From contig NZ_LT592170.1 in NCBI RefSeq assembly GCF_900088825.1, positions 1,488,523 through 1,552,522 of the forward strand: a stretch of DNA of 64,000 nt, read 5' to 3'. The stretch comes from Thiomonas delicata. Its GTDB lineage: Bacteria > Pseudomonadota > Gammaproteobacteria > Burkholderiales > Burkholderiaceae_C. Every line of letters starts with the position of its first letter. Position 1 is the stretch's first letter. The notes below the pieces were generated by a model. The model did no database searches and was not told where the DNA came from. It saw only the letters and a list, made by a program, of their open reading frames with translations. A program made the translations under genes and the position numbers. Shown here piece by piece: positions 45,575-54,843 of this stretch.

Positions 45575-46735
45575 TCAGGCCGCGGCGGTGACGACTTTCT
45601 GGGCGGCTTCGGCCAGGGTCTCGGCGCTGATGATGGGCAGCCCGGAGTCGGCCAGCATGCGCTTGCCCAGGTCTTCGTTGGTGCCTTTCATGCGCACCAC
45701 CAGGGGCACGTTCAGGGCCACGGCCCGGCTGGCGGCGATGAGCCCCTCGGCGATGACGTCGCAGCGCATGATGCCGCCGAAGATGTTGACCAGGATGGCT
45801 TTGACCTGGGGGTTGTGCAGCATGATCTTGAACGCGGCGGTGACCTTCTCGGCGGTGGCGCCGCCGCCGACGTCGAGGAAGTTGGCGGGCTCGCCGCCGA
45901 ACAGCTTGATGGTGTCCATGGTGGCCATGGCCAGGCCGGCGCCGTTGACCAGGCAGGCGATGTTGCCGTCGAGCTGGATGTACGACAGGTCGTGCTTGGA
46001 GGCTTCGATCTCGGCGGGGTCTTCTTCGTCGAGGTCGCGCAGGGCCACGAGCTCGGGGTGGCGGAACAGGGCGTTGTCGTCGAAGTTGAACTTGGCGTCC
46101 AGCGCCTTGACGCTGCCGTCGCCTTGCACGATGAGGGGGTTGATCTCGGCCAGCGAGGCGTCGTTGTCCCAGAAGGCGCGGTACAGCCCTTGCAGGGCGG
46201 CGGCGCCCTGGGCCCGGCTGGCCTCGGGCAGGCCGATCTTGGCGCACAGGGCCAGCGCGTCGGCCTCGGGCAGCCCGCCCAGGGGGTCGACCCAGACTTT
46301 GTGGATCTTCTCGGGGGTGTGGGCGGCCACGTCTTCGATGTCCATGCCGCCTTCGCTGGAGGCCATGACGACCACGCATTGCGCGGCGCGGTCGATCACC
46401 AGCCCGGCGTAGTACTCCTGGCGAATGTCGGCGCCTTCTTCGATGAGCAGCCGCCGCACGGTCTGCCCGCCGGGGCCGGTCTGGTGCGTCACCAGTTGCA
46501 TGCCAAGCATCTGCCCGGCCAGCGTGCGCACCTCGTCCACCGAGCGCGCCAGCTTGACGCCCCCGCCCTTGCCGCGCCCGCCCGCATGAATCTGCGCCTT
46601 GACCACCCACACCGGCCCGCCCAGCTCTCGCGCCGCGTGCTCCGCCTCGTCCACCGTGTACGCCGCCTCCCCGCGCGGTACAGGAACCCCTCGCTCTCGC
46701 AAAAGCGCCTTGCCTTGGTATTCGTGAATCTTCAT
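45575..46735 (-). CDS. sucC: succinate-CoA ligase (ADP-forming) beta subunit
   Basis: A 386-residue ATP-grasp subunit. It starts [12 protein letters not shown] and carries [19 protein letters not shown] (nucleotide site), [45 protein letters not shown] and [13 protein letters not shown], all typical SucC blocks. The ribosome site before the ATG is weak. First gene of sucC-sucD and possibly the PanE-like gene. In an oxalate setting an oxalyl- or malyl-CoA ligase role could be imagined, but the residues look like ordinary SucC. Confidence 0.92.
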   Translation of the reverse strand: MKIHEYQGKALLRERGVPVPRGEAAYTVDEAEHAARELGGPVWVVKAQIHAGGRGKGGGVKLARSVDEVRTLAGQMLGMQLVTHQTGPGGQTVRRLLIEEGADIRQEYYAGLVIDRAAQCVVVMASSEGGMDIEDVAAHTPEKIHKVWVDPLGGLPEADALALCAKIGLPEASRAQGAAALQGLYRAFWDNDASLAEINPLIVQGDGSVKALDAKFNFDDNALFRHPELVALRDLDEEDPAEIEASKHDLSYIQLDGNIACLVNGAGLAMATMDTIKLFGGEPANFLDVGGGATAEKVTAAFKIMLHNPQVKAILVNIFGGIMRCDVIAEGLIAASRAVALNVPLVVRMKGTNEDLGKRMLADSGLPIISAETLAEAAQKVVTAAA

Positions 46736-46946
46736 GGTGATGGTGCCGTTGGGTTGAAATGGTCTCGCGCGCGGGCGACCCTGTCGCCGACTGCACCTAG
46801 CGAGCGCAACACGACCGCGGGCTGGCCGTCGGCCGGGAGTCAGTAAAACAGTGGGAGGCCGGCACGGATCGCGGCCGGGCCGAGAACCTCCGCGAGGAGG
46901 GCCGGCCGGCAGCCGCGTTGCCGTGCCGGCCCCCGGGCATGCGTGG

Positions 46947-48284
46947 CTATTCGCCGGCTTGCAAGGGGAGATCGCGGAAATTCAGCGCGTCGCCTTCGGG
47001 CGAGGCGTTCTCACGTGCGTCAATCCAGCGGCGGCGCATGGGGGCCAGCACCATTTTGGCCGCCAGGGCGGCGATGATCGACGCCAGCCCGGCGACGACG
47101 AACACCGCGTTCCAGCTGGCATAGGCCGCCAGCACGCTGGCCAGCGGAACCAGCAGCGAGGCTGTTCCCTTCGCGGTGTAGAGCACGCCCGAGTTGGTCG
47201 TTGCGTACTTCGCGCCGAAGGTGTCGGCGTTGAGCGCGGGAAAGATCGAAAAGATTTCCCCCCAGCAGAGAAAGACCATGGGCGCCAACACCATGAAGGC
47301 GTAGGGATTGTGGCCGAACTCCCGCAGCCCGAGCAGCGCCAGGCCTTCACCCATGAAGATGATGAGCATGGTATTTTCACGCCCGATTTTGTCCGAGATA
47401 AACCCGCTCAGCGGCCGCGTAAACCCGTTGCACAAATTATCGATCGATAGCGTCATCGTGAGCAGGGGCAGCGTGGCGCCGAAAAGGGTGATCGGCATCT
47501 TGGCAAAACCATAATCCTTGGCGATCGGTCCGATCTGCGCCGTGGCGATCAAGCCGCCAGCCGCGACCGCGACAAAGCATGCGTACATCACCCAGAAAAC
47601 GGGCGTTCTCACCATCTGCGCCGGGGTGTAATGATGGCGGCTCGTCATAATCGCTTTCGGAGCGACGAGTCCCTTGCGCGGCTGTGGCCTCACCATCAGC
47701 ATGGCGAGAATGAAAATCGCGATGCCCTGCAGGGTGCCGAAAAAGAAGAAGGCATGCGCATAGCCCGCGGTATGGATCATGTTGGCAATCGGGATGACCG
47801 TGACTGCCGCCCCCGCGCCAAAGCCCGCGGCAGCAAGGCCGGCGGCCAATCCACGGCGATCCGGGAACCATTTGAGCGCAATGCCGACACTGGTCCCATA
47901 AACGCATCCGACGCCGATGCCGGCGATCACGGCGGCAAAATACAAGGCATGCAGCGATGCGGCATAGGAATTCAAGACCCATGACAGGCCAACACAAATC
48001 GCGCCCACCGCGACAACCGGGCGTGGGCCGAATTTATCGACGATCCACCCTTCCAGTGGAACCAGCCAGGTTTCCGTGAGCACAAAAATCGAAAATGCAA
48101 CTTGAATATCCGCGACGCTCCAGTTGTGCGCGGTATGCATGGGGGATACGAAAAGGGTCCATGCGTACTGCAAATTGGCAACCAGGCCCATGCACAAGAT
48201 CGCCAGTATCAATTGAAACCATCGATTATGTTCGCGCTCTGCGGAAATTGGCTGGGCGCCGCCATCATGATTTTCTAGCTTCAT
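46947..48284 (-). CDS. oxalate:formate antiporter-like MFS transporter (OxlT family)
   Basis: A 445-residue, twelve-helix major facilitator protein of the OFA family. The two basic residues that bind oxalate in OxlT (R272 and K355) have likely counterparts here: R290 in NGFTRPLSG and K372 in LYTAKGTAS, with nearly the same spacing. It would bring oxalate in and let formate out, or take up related carboxylates. AGGAGACAAGCG precedes the ATG. It is divergent from the LysR gene at 48652, its probable regulator, and on the same strand as sucCD after a 211-base spacer. Confidence 0.88.
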   Translation of the reverse strand: MKLENHDGGAQPISAEREHNRWFQLILAILCMGLVANLQYAWTLFVSPMHTAHNWSVADIQVAFSIFVLTETWLVPLEGWIVDKFGPRPVVAVGAICVGLSWVLNSYAASLHALYFAAVIAGIGVGCVYGTSVGIALKWFPDRRGLAAGLAAAGFGAGAAVTVIPIANMIHTAGYAHAFFFFGTLQGIAIFILAMLMVRPQPRKGLVAPKAIMTSRHHYTPAQMVRTPVFWVMYACFVAVAAGGLIATAQIGPIAKDYGFAKMPITLFGATLPLLTMTLSIDNLCNGFTRPLSGFISDKIGRENTMLIIFMGEGLALLGLREFGHNPYAFMVLAPMVFLCWGEIFSIFPALNADTFGAKYATTNSGVLYTAKGTASLLVPLASVLAAYASWNAVFVVAGLASIIAALAAKMVLAPMRRRWIDARENASPEGDALNFRDLPLQAGE

Positions 48285-48651
48285 CGCTTGTCTCCTGAGT
48301 GTTTTGATACATCGATCTTCGTGGTGTGCGAGAGATTTTCCTTTCGCGCCGGTTTCCAGGCGTCATCGCAAAGATATTCATATCACGATGGATATGAATG
48401 CTTGGATTCGATCGGCGCCGCCAAGGACGCGGGGCTTCTCGTGAGGCGACTGAAGTGGGTGTTGCATCGTTGTCGGATCATGTATCGGATCGGTCGCTGT
48501 CACCGCACGGCCAGGGTTTCCCCGGATTTGTGGAGATCCCGATGGGATGTCGACCTGCGATTGATGCTAGGTCTAAAGTTGAATTAGCAATAGTGAAAGT
48601 TTTTTATTATGATCATTACGGGTCATCTATGGATTGCAAGCCATGTAAGCC
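48285..48651. promoter_or_regulatory. divergent control region with 24-bp inverted repeat
   Basis: The 367-base spacer between the OxlT-like gene and LysR has no supported ORF. ATTCATATC (48376-48384) and GATATGAAT (48391-48399) form a perfect 9-bp inverted repeat with 6-base spacer, a strong operator candidate. GATACA at 48306-48311 is a half-site of the GntR palindrome at 43188. An AT-rich stretch at 48580-48620, containing ATTATGATCATTA, is the likely LysR promoter. Confidence 0.6.
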
Positions 48652-49578
48652 ATGAAAAATGCCACGCTGCGTCAGCTCAAGGTTTTCGAGGTGGTTGCGC
48701 GCCAGTTGAGTTTTTCACGTGCGGCCGAGGAGCTTCATCTCACACAACCTGCGGTTTCGACGCAGGTCCGCCAATTGGAAGGGCATGTCGGCCTTCCGTT
48801 GTTCGAGCAATTGGGCAAGAAAATCTATTTAACTCCGGCCGGTGTAGAAATGCTTCACTACAGCCGCGCCATCATCCAGCAATTTCACGAGGCCGATGAG
48901 GCGATGTCAAGACTCAAGGGGGTATCGGGGGGGGTGCTGAATATCGCCGTGATCAGCGCCGGGGATTATTTCTTTCCCCGCTTGCTGGCCGAATTCCTGC
49001 GCCGTAACCAAGGTGTGAGTCTCAATCTGGCGGTTTACAACCGCGAGGAATTGCTGCATCAGTTGGCGGCCAATCTGACCGATCTGGCCGTGATGGTCCG
49101 TCCACCTCAGGGGGGAGACACGGTCAGCCTGCCGTTCGCGCCGCACCCGTATGTCATCGTCGCGGCTCCCAGCCATCCGCTCGTGGGACGCCGCGGCCTG
49201 GCGCTCGAGGAACTCAGCGACGAGTCGTTCATCGTGCGGGAGAAGGGTTCGGACACTTGGAACTCGATGGAGGAGGGTTTGGCGGGGCGCATTCGCAATC
49301 TGAAGATCGCGATGGAGATCAAAAGCACGGAAACGATCAAGCAGGCCGTCATTGCCGGCATGGGCATTGCCTATCTGTCGGCGCATACCGTCAGCCTCGA
49401 ACTTGAAGTGGGCAGACTCGCGGTGCTCGACATCGTGGGATTTCCGGTGATGCTGAACTGGTATCTGGTGCACCGCAAGAACAAGCGCCTGCCCCCAGTG
49501 GCCGAGGCGTTCAAGGGGTTCTTGATGCAGGATGGCGCCGAACTCATCCAGACGCTGACGGGCATCCGGGTGGCGTGA
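48652..49578 (+). CDS. LysR-family regulator (CbbR-like)
   Basis: A 308-residue activator: winged helix at 1-60 (VARQLSFSRAAEELHLTQPAVSTQVRQLE) and a periplasmic-binding-protein-like effector domain. The N-terminus MKNATLRQLKVFEVVARQ is the style of CbbR and FdsR-type regulators, which control RuBisCO or formate dehydrogenase genes. It is divergent from the OxlT-like gene and probably activates it. A perfect 13-bp inverted repeat starts 7 bases after its stop. The effector is unknown; oxalate-derived metabolites are plausible. Confidence 0.92.
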   Translation: MKNATLRQLKVFEVVARQLSFSRAAEELHLTQPAVSTQVRQLEGHVGLPLFEQLGKKIYLTPAGVEMLHYSRAIIQQFHEADEAMSRLKGVSGGVLNIAVISAGDYFFPRLLAEFLRRNQGVSLNLAVYNREELLHQLAANLTDLAVMVRPPQGGDTVSLPFAPHPYVIVAAPSHPLVGRRGLALEELSDESFIVREKGSDTWNSMEEGLAGRIRNLKIAMEIKSTETIKQAVIAGMGIAYLSAHTVSLELEVGRLAVLDIVGFPVMLNWYLVHRKNKRLPPVAEAFKGFLMQDGAELIQTLTGIRVA

Positions 49579-49585
49579 GCCGGCC

Positions 49586-49615
49586 GTAAATCATAATGTA
49601 TTCATTATGATTTAC
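49586..49615. promoter_or_regulatory. 30-bp perfect inverted repeat (13-4-13)
   Basis: GTAAATCATAATG-TATT-CATTATGATTTAC, just downstream of the LysR gene and 82 bases upstream of the 110-residue gene. The AT-rich arms and lack of a T-run argue for a protein-binding site rather than a terminator. ATTATGAT in the arm also occurs upstream of the LysR gene (48607-48614), so the LysR protein is the first candidate to bind. Confidence 0.6.
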
Positions 49616-49696
49616 TAAAAAATCTTTAACTATCATCAATCGATCGGAGCCACTAAGCTCGATTGCACGTCACAGCTTTTTCCGATGGAGTTGGCC

Positions 49697-50029
49697 ATGC
49701 AAACGATCGAAGCAGCACCCAATCGCGCGGTATCCGGCCCGACGGATGCGCCAGCGGAAATCTTGGTCTGCGCCTACAACGCGGCCTTCAGCGAACTCGG
49801 GTTGCGCTTTCGCTGGGACGCTGGGGCGCTGGGCAGCATGGGCGACGCCCGGTGCGAGCAAACGCGCATGGCCGAATTCATTCGGCGGCATCACCCGCAT
49901 CTGCTCAAGGCCTACGATGCGGAATTCCTGAGCGGACTGATCTGCGAGCGCAAGAACGCCTACCTTCGCCAGCGCGGCTTGCAGGAGGGCGTGGCCGGCC
50001 AGGGCCTGGATGGCCAGCAGAGCCATTAG
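49697..50029 (+). CDS. conserved-looking small protein (110 aa), unknown function
   Basis: A 110-residue soluble protein without signal peptide or membrane helix. The core reads like a folded domain (EILVCAYNAAFSELGLRFRW, then ARCEQTRMAEFIRRHHPHLL and AYDAEFLSGLICERKNAYL). I chose the ATG at 49697, preceded by GGAGTTGGCC, over the ATG four codons upstream. It lies downstream of the 30-bp palindrome and so may be regulated with the LysR locus. IS copy 2 inserted three bases after its stop codon and left the frame intact. I do not recognise the family. Confidence 0.6.
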   Translation: MQTIEAAPNRAVSGPTDAPAEILVCAYNAAFSELGLRFRWDAGALGSMGDARCEQTRMAEFIRRHHPHLLKAYDAEFLSGLICERKNAYLRQRGLQEGVAGQGLDGQQSH

Positions 50030-50032
50030 CCC

Positions 50033-51490
50033 CAATACTGTTCAGATACGTAGGATTGGTGTTGGCTGATGGTGTTGATGGAGTACCTCTCCGCGATGTC
50101 GGAGGTTGTAGTTGCTCATTTTGCGTTTGACGCCGCGCGGGTTGGTCCGACCTCGGCTGCTCACGCAGCGACCGCGGGCGATTTCCTCGAACAAGGCGTC
50201 GCGCCAGCAAGGCAGTCGCTCAGGGGGGAATGGCCGCGGCCTGCGGCATTTTTCGCTTGATCACTCGCACTGCGTGGGTGAAGCTCAAGCGATCCGGATC
50301 GAGTCCGCGTGGCCAGGCGGCTTGCGCCATGATTTGGCGAATCGCGAAGTGCGCCAGAAGCAGTCCCCAAAGTTCCTGCCTCACCAGTTCCGGTGTCTTG
50401 CTTCGCAGGACGGTGCTGTTGGCTCGCAGGTGCGTCTTGAATTCGGCGAAGACGCTCTCGACTTCCCAGCGTTCGTGGTAGAGCGCCGCCAGCTCGAGCG
50501 CCGGAGCATCCTCGGGATCCAGGATGTTGGTGACCAATCGGTAGCTGTCCTGTGTTGGCGTGGCGGAGTTGGTCAACAGGTACTCGACGATCCGAATCGT
50601 TTGCCCGACGCGCTCGCTCCTGCGATCGTCGCTGTCGAACACCGTACTGAGATAGGAGCCGTCCGGCAGCGCTTTTTCAATCGGCAGTTTGCTCGTAGAC
50701 GGCACTCGCCATGCCAGTTTGGCACCGGTGGCGCACGCGATCTGCCAGAGCTTGAATCCGTAGAAGCCGCGGTCGGCAAGCACGAGCATGTTTGCTGTCA
50801 ACTTCTGGGGCAGCAGTCGGCTCGCCATGACGCGTTCGCTCTGGCTGTAGGGGCCGATGTCGGCGGCCACAACGGCGTGGGTGCCGCACTCGACCAAGCC
50901 CAGCAGCCGGGCCTGTGGAAAGGCGCTCTGTCCGCGTGTGGCACTCGGGTAGCCGAAGTAAGAGGCGTTGGCCGCCTCGTCCGCCACGTCCATGCCGCTG
51001 CCATCCAAAGCCATCACGCGCAGCCCGCGATACCAAGCTCCAGGTGCCCCGGGCGCTGCAAGCGGCCGCAACACCCGATCAGCCAGTTGATGCATGACCT
51101 CGGCACCGAGCCGCGTGCGCGCCTGCGAAATCGCCGACTTGCTGGCCTGGACTGCACCAGCCCGGCTATCGCCGAGCCATTGCAGGCCCTCGCAAACGAC
51201 GCGCAGAACCTCCTCCAGCGGCGCCTCCCGCCACAGCGCCAACGCCATCACGTAGTACACCACCGCCGGCGCTGGAAGAAGACGCTCGCGCTGGCTTGCT
51301 CGGCCTGTCTCGCTTAGCACCTCCTCGATCAGCGCCCGCGGACAAACGCTGGCCAAAACCCCCGCGCTGATCAGGTGTGCCACGTCAACCTGGGCCGGTA
51401 ACGCCTTGCGTGTCCTGGCCATGCCTCATCCTCATCGACACCTCGATGAGGATGAATTATGACTGATTGCCTGCTATCTGAACAGTATTG
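50033..51490 (-). mobile_element. IS4-family insertion sequence, copy 2 (1458 bp)
   Basis: Same length, ends and gene as copy 1 and in the same orientation, 38,234 bp further right. The flanks read CCATTAGCCC (left, 50023-50032) and CCATTAGGAC (right, 51491-51500), sharing CCATTAG but not the full 10 bp, so the duplication is imperfect or partly diverged. The two elements bracket 13257-50032. Confidence 0.95.
50220..51422 (-). CDS. IS4-family DDE transposase (copy 2)
   Basis: Translated product identical over all 400 residues to the transposase at 11986-13188, including D140, D217 and the Y315/R318/E322/K329 signature. The frame is intact. It sits between the 110-residue gene and the quinone oxidoreductase gene and interrupts neither. 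Confidence 0.97.
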   Translation of the reverse strand: MARTRKALPAQVDVAHLISAGVLASVCPRALIEEVLSETGRASQRERLLPAPAVVYYVMALALWREAPLEEVLRVVCEGLQWLGDSRAGAVQASKSAISQARTRLGAEVMHQLADRVLRPLAAPGAPGAWYRGLRVMALDGSGMDVADEAANASYFGYPSATRGQSAFPQARLLGLVECGTHAVVAADIGPYSQSERVMASRLLPQKLTANMLVLADRGFYGFKLWQIACATGAKLAWRVPSTSKLPIEKALPDGSYLSTVFDSDDRRSERVGQTIRIVEYLLTNSATPTQDSYRLVTNILDPEDAPALELAALYHERWEVESVFAEFKTHLRANSTVLRSKTPELVRQELWGLLLAHFAIRQIMAQAAWPRGLDPDRLSFTHAVRVIKRKMPQAAAIPP

Positions 51491-51526
51491 CCATTAGGAC
51501 CGGTACACGCGGCCGCGGCGGCCGTT

Positions 51527-52537
51527 TCAAGCCGTCGCCGTGGTCAAGACGATTTTGCCGAGATGGGCGCTGCTCTCCATCAGTGCATGGGCCTGATGCG
51601 CTTGCGACAAGGCAAAGGTGCGGTGGACGACGGGCTTGACGCGGCCGGATTCCAGCAGCGGCCAGATCGTTTCGCGTAGCGCATTTGCAATCGCCGCCTT
51701 GACCGCCAGGGGGCGGGCGCGGAGGGTCGACCCCGTGATCGTCAGCCGTTTGACCATGACGTCGCGCAGATTGATCTGCGCCTGCGCGCCCCGCATGGTG
51801 TTGATGTAGACGAGGCGGCCGTCCTCGGCCAGGGCGGTCAGGTTGCGCTGCACGTAATCGCCGCCCACCATGTCGAGAATCACGTCGACGCCTCTTCCGC
51901 CGGTGAGATCCCCAAGGACGGCGACGAAATCCTGCTCGGCATAGTGGAGGGCGCGCCGTGCGCCAAGCCGCTCGCAGAATGCGCATTTCTCCGCGCTGCC
52001 CGCGGTGACGTAGACGGGACTGCCGAGGGCCGAGGCCATTTGGATGGCGGCCACCCCGATGCCGCTCGAGCCGCCATGGACCAGGAGCGATTCCCCCTTT
52101 TGCAGTCTCGCCCGCTCGAACACATTGCTCCACACGGTGAACAAGGTTTCCGGCAGCGACGCGGCCTGGATTGCATCGAGGCCGCGCGGGATGGGCAGGC
52201 AAAGCGCGGCGGAAGCCACGCAATACTCCGCATAGCCCCCGCCCGTCACCAGGGCGCAGACCTGCGCGCCGAGAGCGGGCTCGCGCACGCCCTCGCCCTG
52301 CGCGACCACATGGCCGGCCACCTCCAGGCCGGGGATGTCGGATGCGCCGGGCGGGGGCGGATAGATGCCCTTGCGCTGCATGACGTCGGGCCGGTTGATG
52401 CCGGCGGCGGCGACCGCGATCAGGACCTCGCCCGGCCCGGGCGTGGGCCGGGGGCGTTCGGCGATGCGCAGCACATCCGGCCCGCCGGGCTGGCTGATCT
52501 CGACGGCCCGCATGGCGGGCTGGCTGGTTGCAGGCAT
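51527..52537 (-). CDS. quinone oxidoreductase-like MDR (PIG3 type), NAD(P)H-dependent
   Basis: A 336-residue zinc-free medium-chain dehydrogenase/reductase. It begins MPATSQPAMRAVEISQPGGP, has GINRPDVMQRKGIYPPPPG, typical of the PIG3/quinone oxidoreductase branch, and the cofactor motif LLVHGGSSGIGVAAIQ. It starts 28 bases after the stop of the acyl-CoA ligase gene on the same strand, so it is the last gene of the frc unit. It may dispose of reactive quinones or enals; its part in oxalate use is unclear. Confidence 0.9.
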   Translation of the reverse strand: MPATSQPAMRAVEISQPGGPDVLRIAERPRPTPGPGEVLIAVAAAGINRPDVMQRKGIYPPPPGASDIPGLEVAGHVVAQGEGVREPALGAQVCALVTGGGYAEYCVASAALCLPIPRGLDAIQAASLPETLFTVWSNVFERARLQKGESLLVHGGSSGIGVAAIQMASALGSPVYVTAGSAEKCAFCERLGARRALHYAEQDFVAVLGDLTGGRGVDVILDMVGGDYVQRNLTALAEDGRLVYINTMRGAQAQINLRDVMVKRLTITGSTLRARPLAVKAAIANALRETIWPLLESGRVKPVVHRTFALSQAHQAHALMESSAHLGKIVLTTATA

Positions 52538-52565
52538 GCGTTTCCCCTTGGAGGTCGGGTCTGGC

Positions 52566-54782
52566 TCAGATCAGGCCGGCGCCGCGCGCCCACTTGTATT
52601 TCGCGCCAAGAACCGCGACGGGAATCTCGGTCGAATAGGCATACGACGGAACGCCGTGCCGGTACAGGTATTCGGCCGCTTCCTCCACCTCGACGTCCCC
52701 GGCGAGCGAGGCGACGATGGGCTTCTCGATGCCTTTGGCCTTCATCTCCTCCTTGACCTCGATGACCAGCTTCGCGAACACCATGGGCGGGGTGATGATG
52801 GTGTGCCAGTAGCCGAGGATGATGGCATGGATGCGCGGGTCCTCCAGTCCGAGCCGTATAGTGTTGGCGTAAGTCGCCGGCGGCTCCCCCCCGGTGATGT
52901 CCACCGGGTTGCCGGCGGCGCCGAACGGCGGGATGAACTTGCGGAAGGCGGCGTCGAGATCGGCCGGCATGGTCATCAGCGACAGGCCGTTGTCGACGCA
53001 GGCGTCCGACAGCAGCACGCCGGAGCCGCCCGCGCCGGTGATGATGACGACGTTCTCGCCCTGCGGTGTGGGCAGCTTGGGGATGCCGCGCGCGAATTCC
53101 AGCAGGTCGCGCAGCGAACGGGCGCGGATCACGCCGGCCTGTTTGAACACGTCGTCGTAGATCTTGTCGTTGCCGGCCAGCGCGCCGGTGTGGGAACTCG
53201 CCGCGCGCGCGCCCAGACTGGTGCGGCCTGCCTTGAGCACCACCACGGGTTTTTTCTTCGACACCCGCCGCGCCACTTCGGCGAAGGAGCGCCCGTCCTT
53301 CAGGTCCTCGAAGTGCTGGGCGATGATCTCGGTGTTCTCGTCCTGCTCGAAGAAGGTCAGCAGGTCGTCCTCGTCGATGTCGGACTTGTTGCCCAGCCCG
53401 ACGATGGCCGAGACGCCCATGCCCGCCGAGCGCGAGAAGCCGATGATGGCCATGCCGATGCCGCCGGACTGCGACGACAGCGCGGCCTTGCCCTTGACGT
53501 CGTAGGCGGTGCAGAACGTCGCGCACAGGTTCTTCGGCGTGTAGTAGAAGCCGTAGATGTTCGGCCCCATGAGGCGGATGTTGTACTGGCGCGCGATGCG
53601 CACGAGTTCGGTCTGTCCCTCGACATTGCCGGTTTCGGCGAATCCCGAGGGGATCAGCACGGCGCCGGGAATGCCTTTTTTGCCGACTTCGACCAAAGCC
53701 TGGGCGACGAGCTTGGCCGGAATGGCGAACACCGCGACGTCGATGTCGCCGGGCACGTCGAGCACGCTCTTGTAGGCCTTGCACCCCATGATCTCGTCGG
53801 CCTTGGGATGGATCGGATAGATCTTGCCCTGGTAGCCGCCGTTGATCAGGTTCTTCATGACCGAGTTGCCGATCTTGCGGTCTTCCGACGAGGCGCCGAT
53901 GACCGCCACCGTGGCTGGGCGCATGATGCGGTTCATCTGGCGCACGATCTCGTCCTGGCTCGGGCGGAAGCGCTCGGGCTGCGGCGCGAAGTCGACCACG
54001 ATGCGCACGTCGGCCGCCACCGCCCCTTTCGCGCTGGCGAACACGGGGTTGAGGTCCATCTCGGCGATTTCCGGGAAGTCGGCAATCAGCTGCGACACGC
54101 GCTCGATCATCGCCGACAGCGCGGCGCGATCGACCGGTTCGGCGCCGCGCACGCCCTTGAGGACTTCGGCGGCCTGGATGCTATCGAGCATGGACAAGGC
54201 TTCGCCCTGCGCCAGCGGCGCCAGGCGGAATGTGACGTCCTTGAGCACCTCGACCAGGATTCCGCCCAGGCCGAAGGCCACCAACTTGCCGAAGGAGGGG
54301 TCGGTCACCGCGCCGATGATCACCTCCTGCCCGCCGCCGATCATCTGTTGCACCTGCACGCCGAGCAAGCGGGCCTGCGGGTTGTGCTTCGCCGCGTTGG
54401 CCATGATGGTGACGAAGCCGCGCTCGACCTCGGCCGCCGACCTGAGCCCCACCAGCACGCCGCCCGCCTCGGTCTTGTGCAGGATTTCGGGGGACACGAT
54501 TTTGAGCACCACCGGGAAACCCATGTCCTGCGCGAGCTTGGCCGCGTCCGCCGCCGTGGCGGCCACGCCTTCCTTGGGCACGGCGATGCCGTAGGCGTCG
54601 CACACCAGCTTGCCCTCGGGCGCGGTCAGCGCGTCGCGCCCCTCGGCCCTGACCTGATCGAGAATGCGCCGCACCGCAGTCTTGTCGCCGGCCGCCTTCG
54701 CCGGCGCCGAACCCCCGTAGCCGCCACCGCCCGACTTCGCCTCGCGCCGAATCTGCCCTTCTACCGTTTTCTCGTATGCCAT
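52566..54782 (-). CDS. ADP-forming acyl-CoA synthetase (acetate-CoA ligase family, beta-alpha fusion)
   Basis: A 738-residue single-chain NDP-forming ligase. An N-terminal ATP-grasp domain (about 35-260: GFPVVLKIVSPEILHKTEAGGV, EMDLNPVFA) is followed by the CoA-binding domain (TVAVIGASSEDRKIGN) and the succinyl-CoA-synthetase-like domain with the candidate phospho-His in SSHTGALAG. It makes an acyl-CoA from a carboxylate, ATP and CoA, or the reverse. Lying between frc and the quinone oxidoreductase gene, it is a candidate oxalyl-CoA or formyl-CoA synthetase that primes the Frc cycle. The start ATG at 54782 has GGAG at seven bases. Confidence 0.88.
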   Translation of the reverse strand: MAYEKTVEGQIRREAKSGGGGYGGSAPAKAAGDKTAVRRILDQVRAEGRDALTAPEGKLVCDAYGIAVPKEGVAATAADAAKLAQDMGFPVVLKIVSPEILHKTEAGGVLVGLRSAAEVERGFVTIMANAAKHNPQARLLGVQVQQMIGGGQEVIIGAVTDPSFGKLVAFGLGGILVEVLKDVTFRLAPLAQGEALSMLDSIQAAEVLKGVRGAEPVDRAALSAMIERVSQLIADFPEIAEMDLNPVFASAKGAVAADVRIVVDFAPQPERFRPSQDEIVRQMNRIMRPATVAVIGASSEDRKIGNSVMKNLINGGYQGKIYPIHPKADEIMGCKAYKSVLDVPGDIDVAVFAIPAKLVAQALVEVGKKGIPGAVLIPSGFAETGNVEGQTELVRIARQYNIRLMGPNIYGFYYTPKNLCATFCTAYDVKGKAALSSQSGGIGMAIIGFSRSAGMGVSAIVGLGNKSDIDEDDLLTFFEQDENTEIIAQHFEDLKDGRSFAEVARRVSKKKPVVVLKAGRTSLGARAASSHTGALAGNDKIYDDVFKQAGVIRARSLRDLLEFARGIPKLPTPQGENVVIITGAGGSGVLLSDACVDNGLSLMTMPADLDAAFRKFIPPFGAAGNPVDITGGEPPATYANTIRLGLEDPRIHAIILGYWHTIITPPMVFAKLVIEVKEEMKAKGIEKPIVASLAGDVEVEEAAEYLYRHGVPSYAYSTEIPVAVLGAKYKWARGAGLI

Positions 54783-54843
54783 GGTTGTCTCCAGTATTGG
54801 TTGGGGCGTGGCCCGCGCGCGGCGGGCGCCGCCTGTCGCGCCG

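Noticed and set aside
54792-54800. CAGTATTGG resembling the IS right end, upstream of the acyl-CoA ligase gene
   Set aside because: Only 9 bases match, with no further terminal-repeat similarity and no transposase remnant nearby; chance is sufficient.
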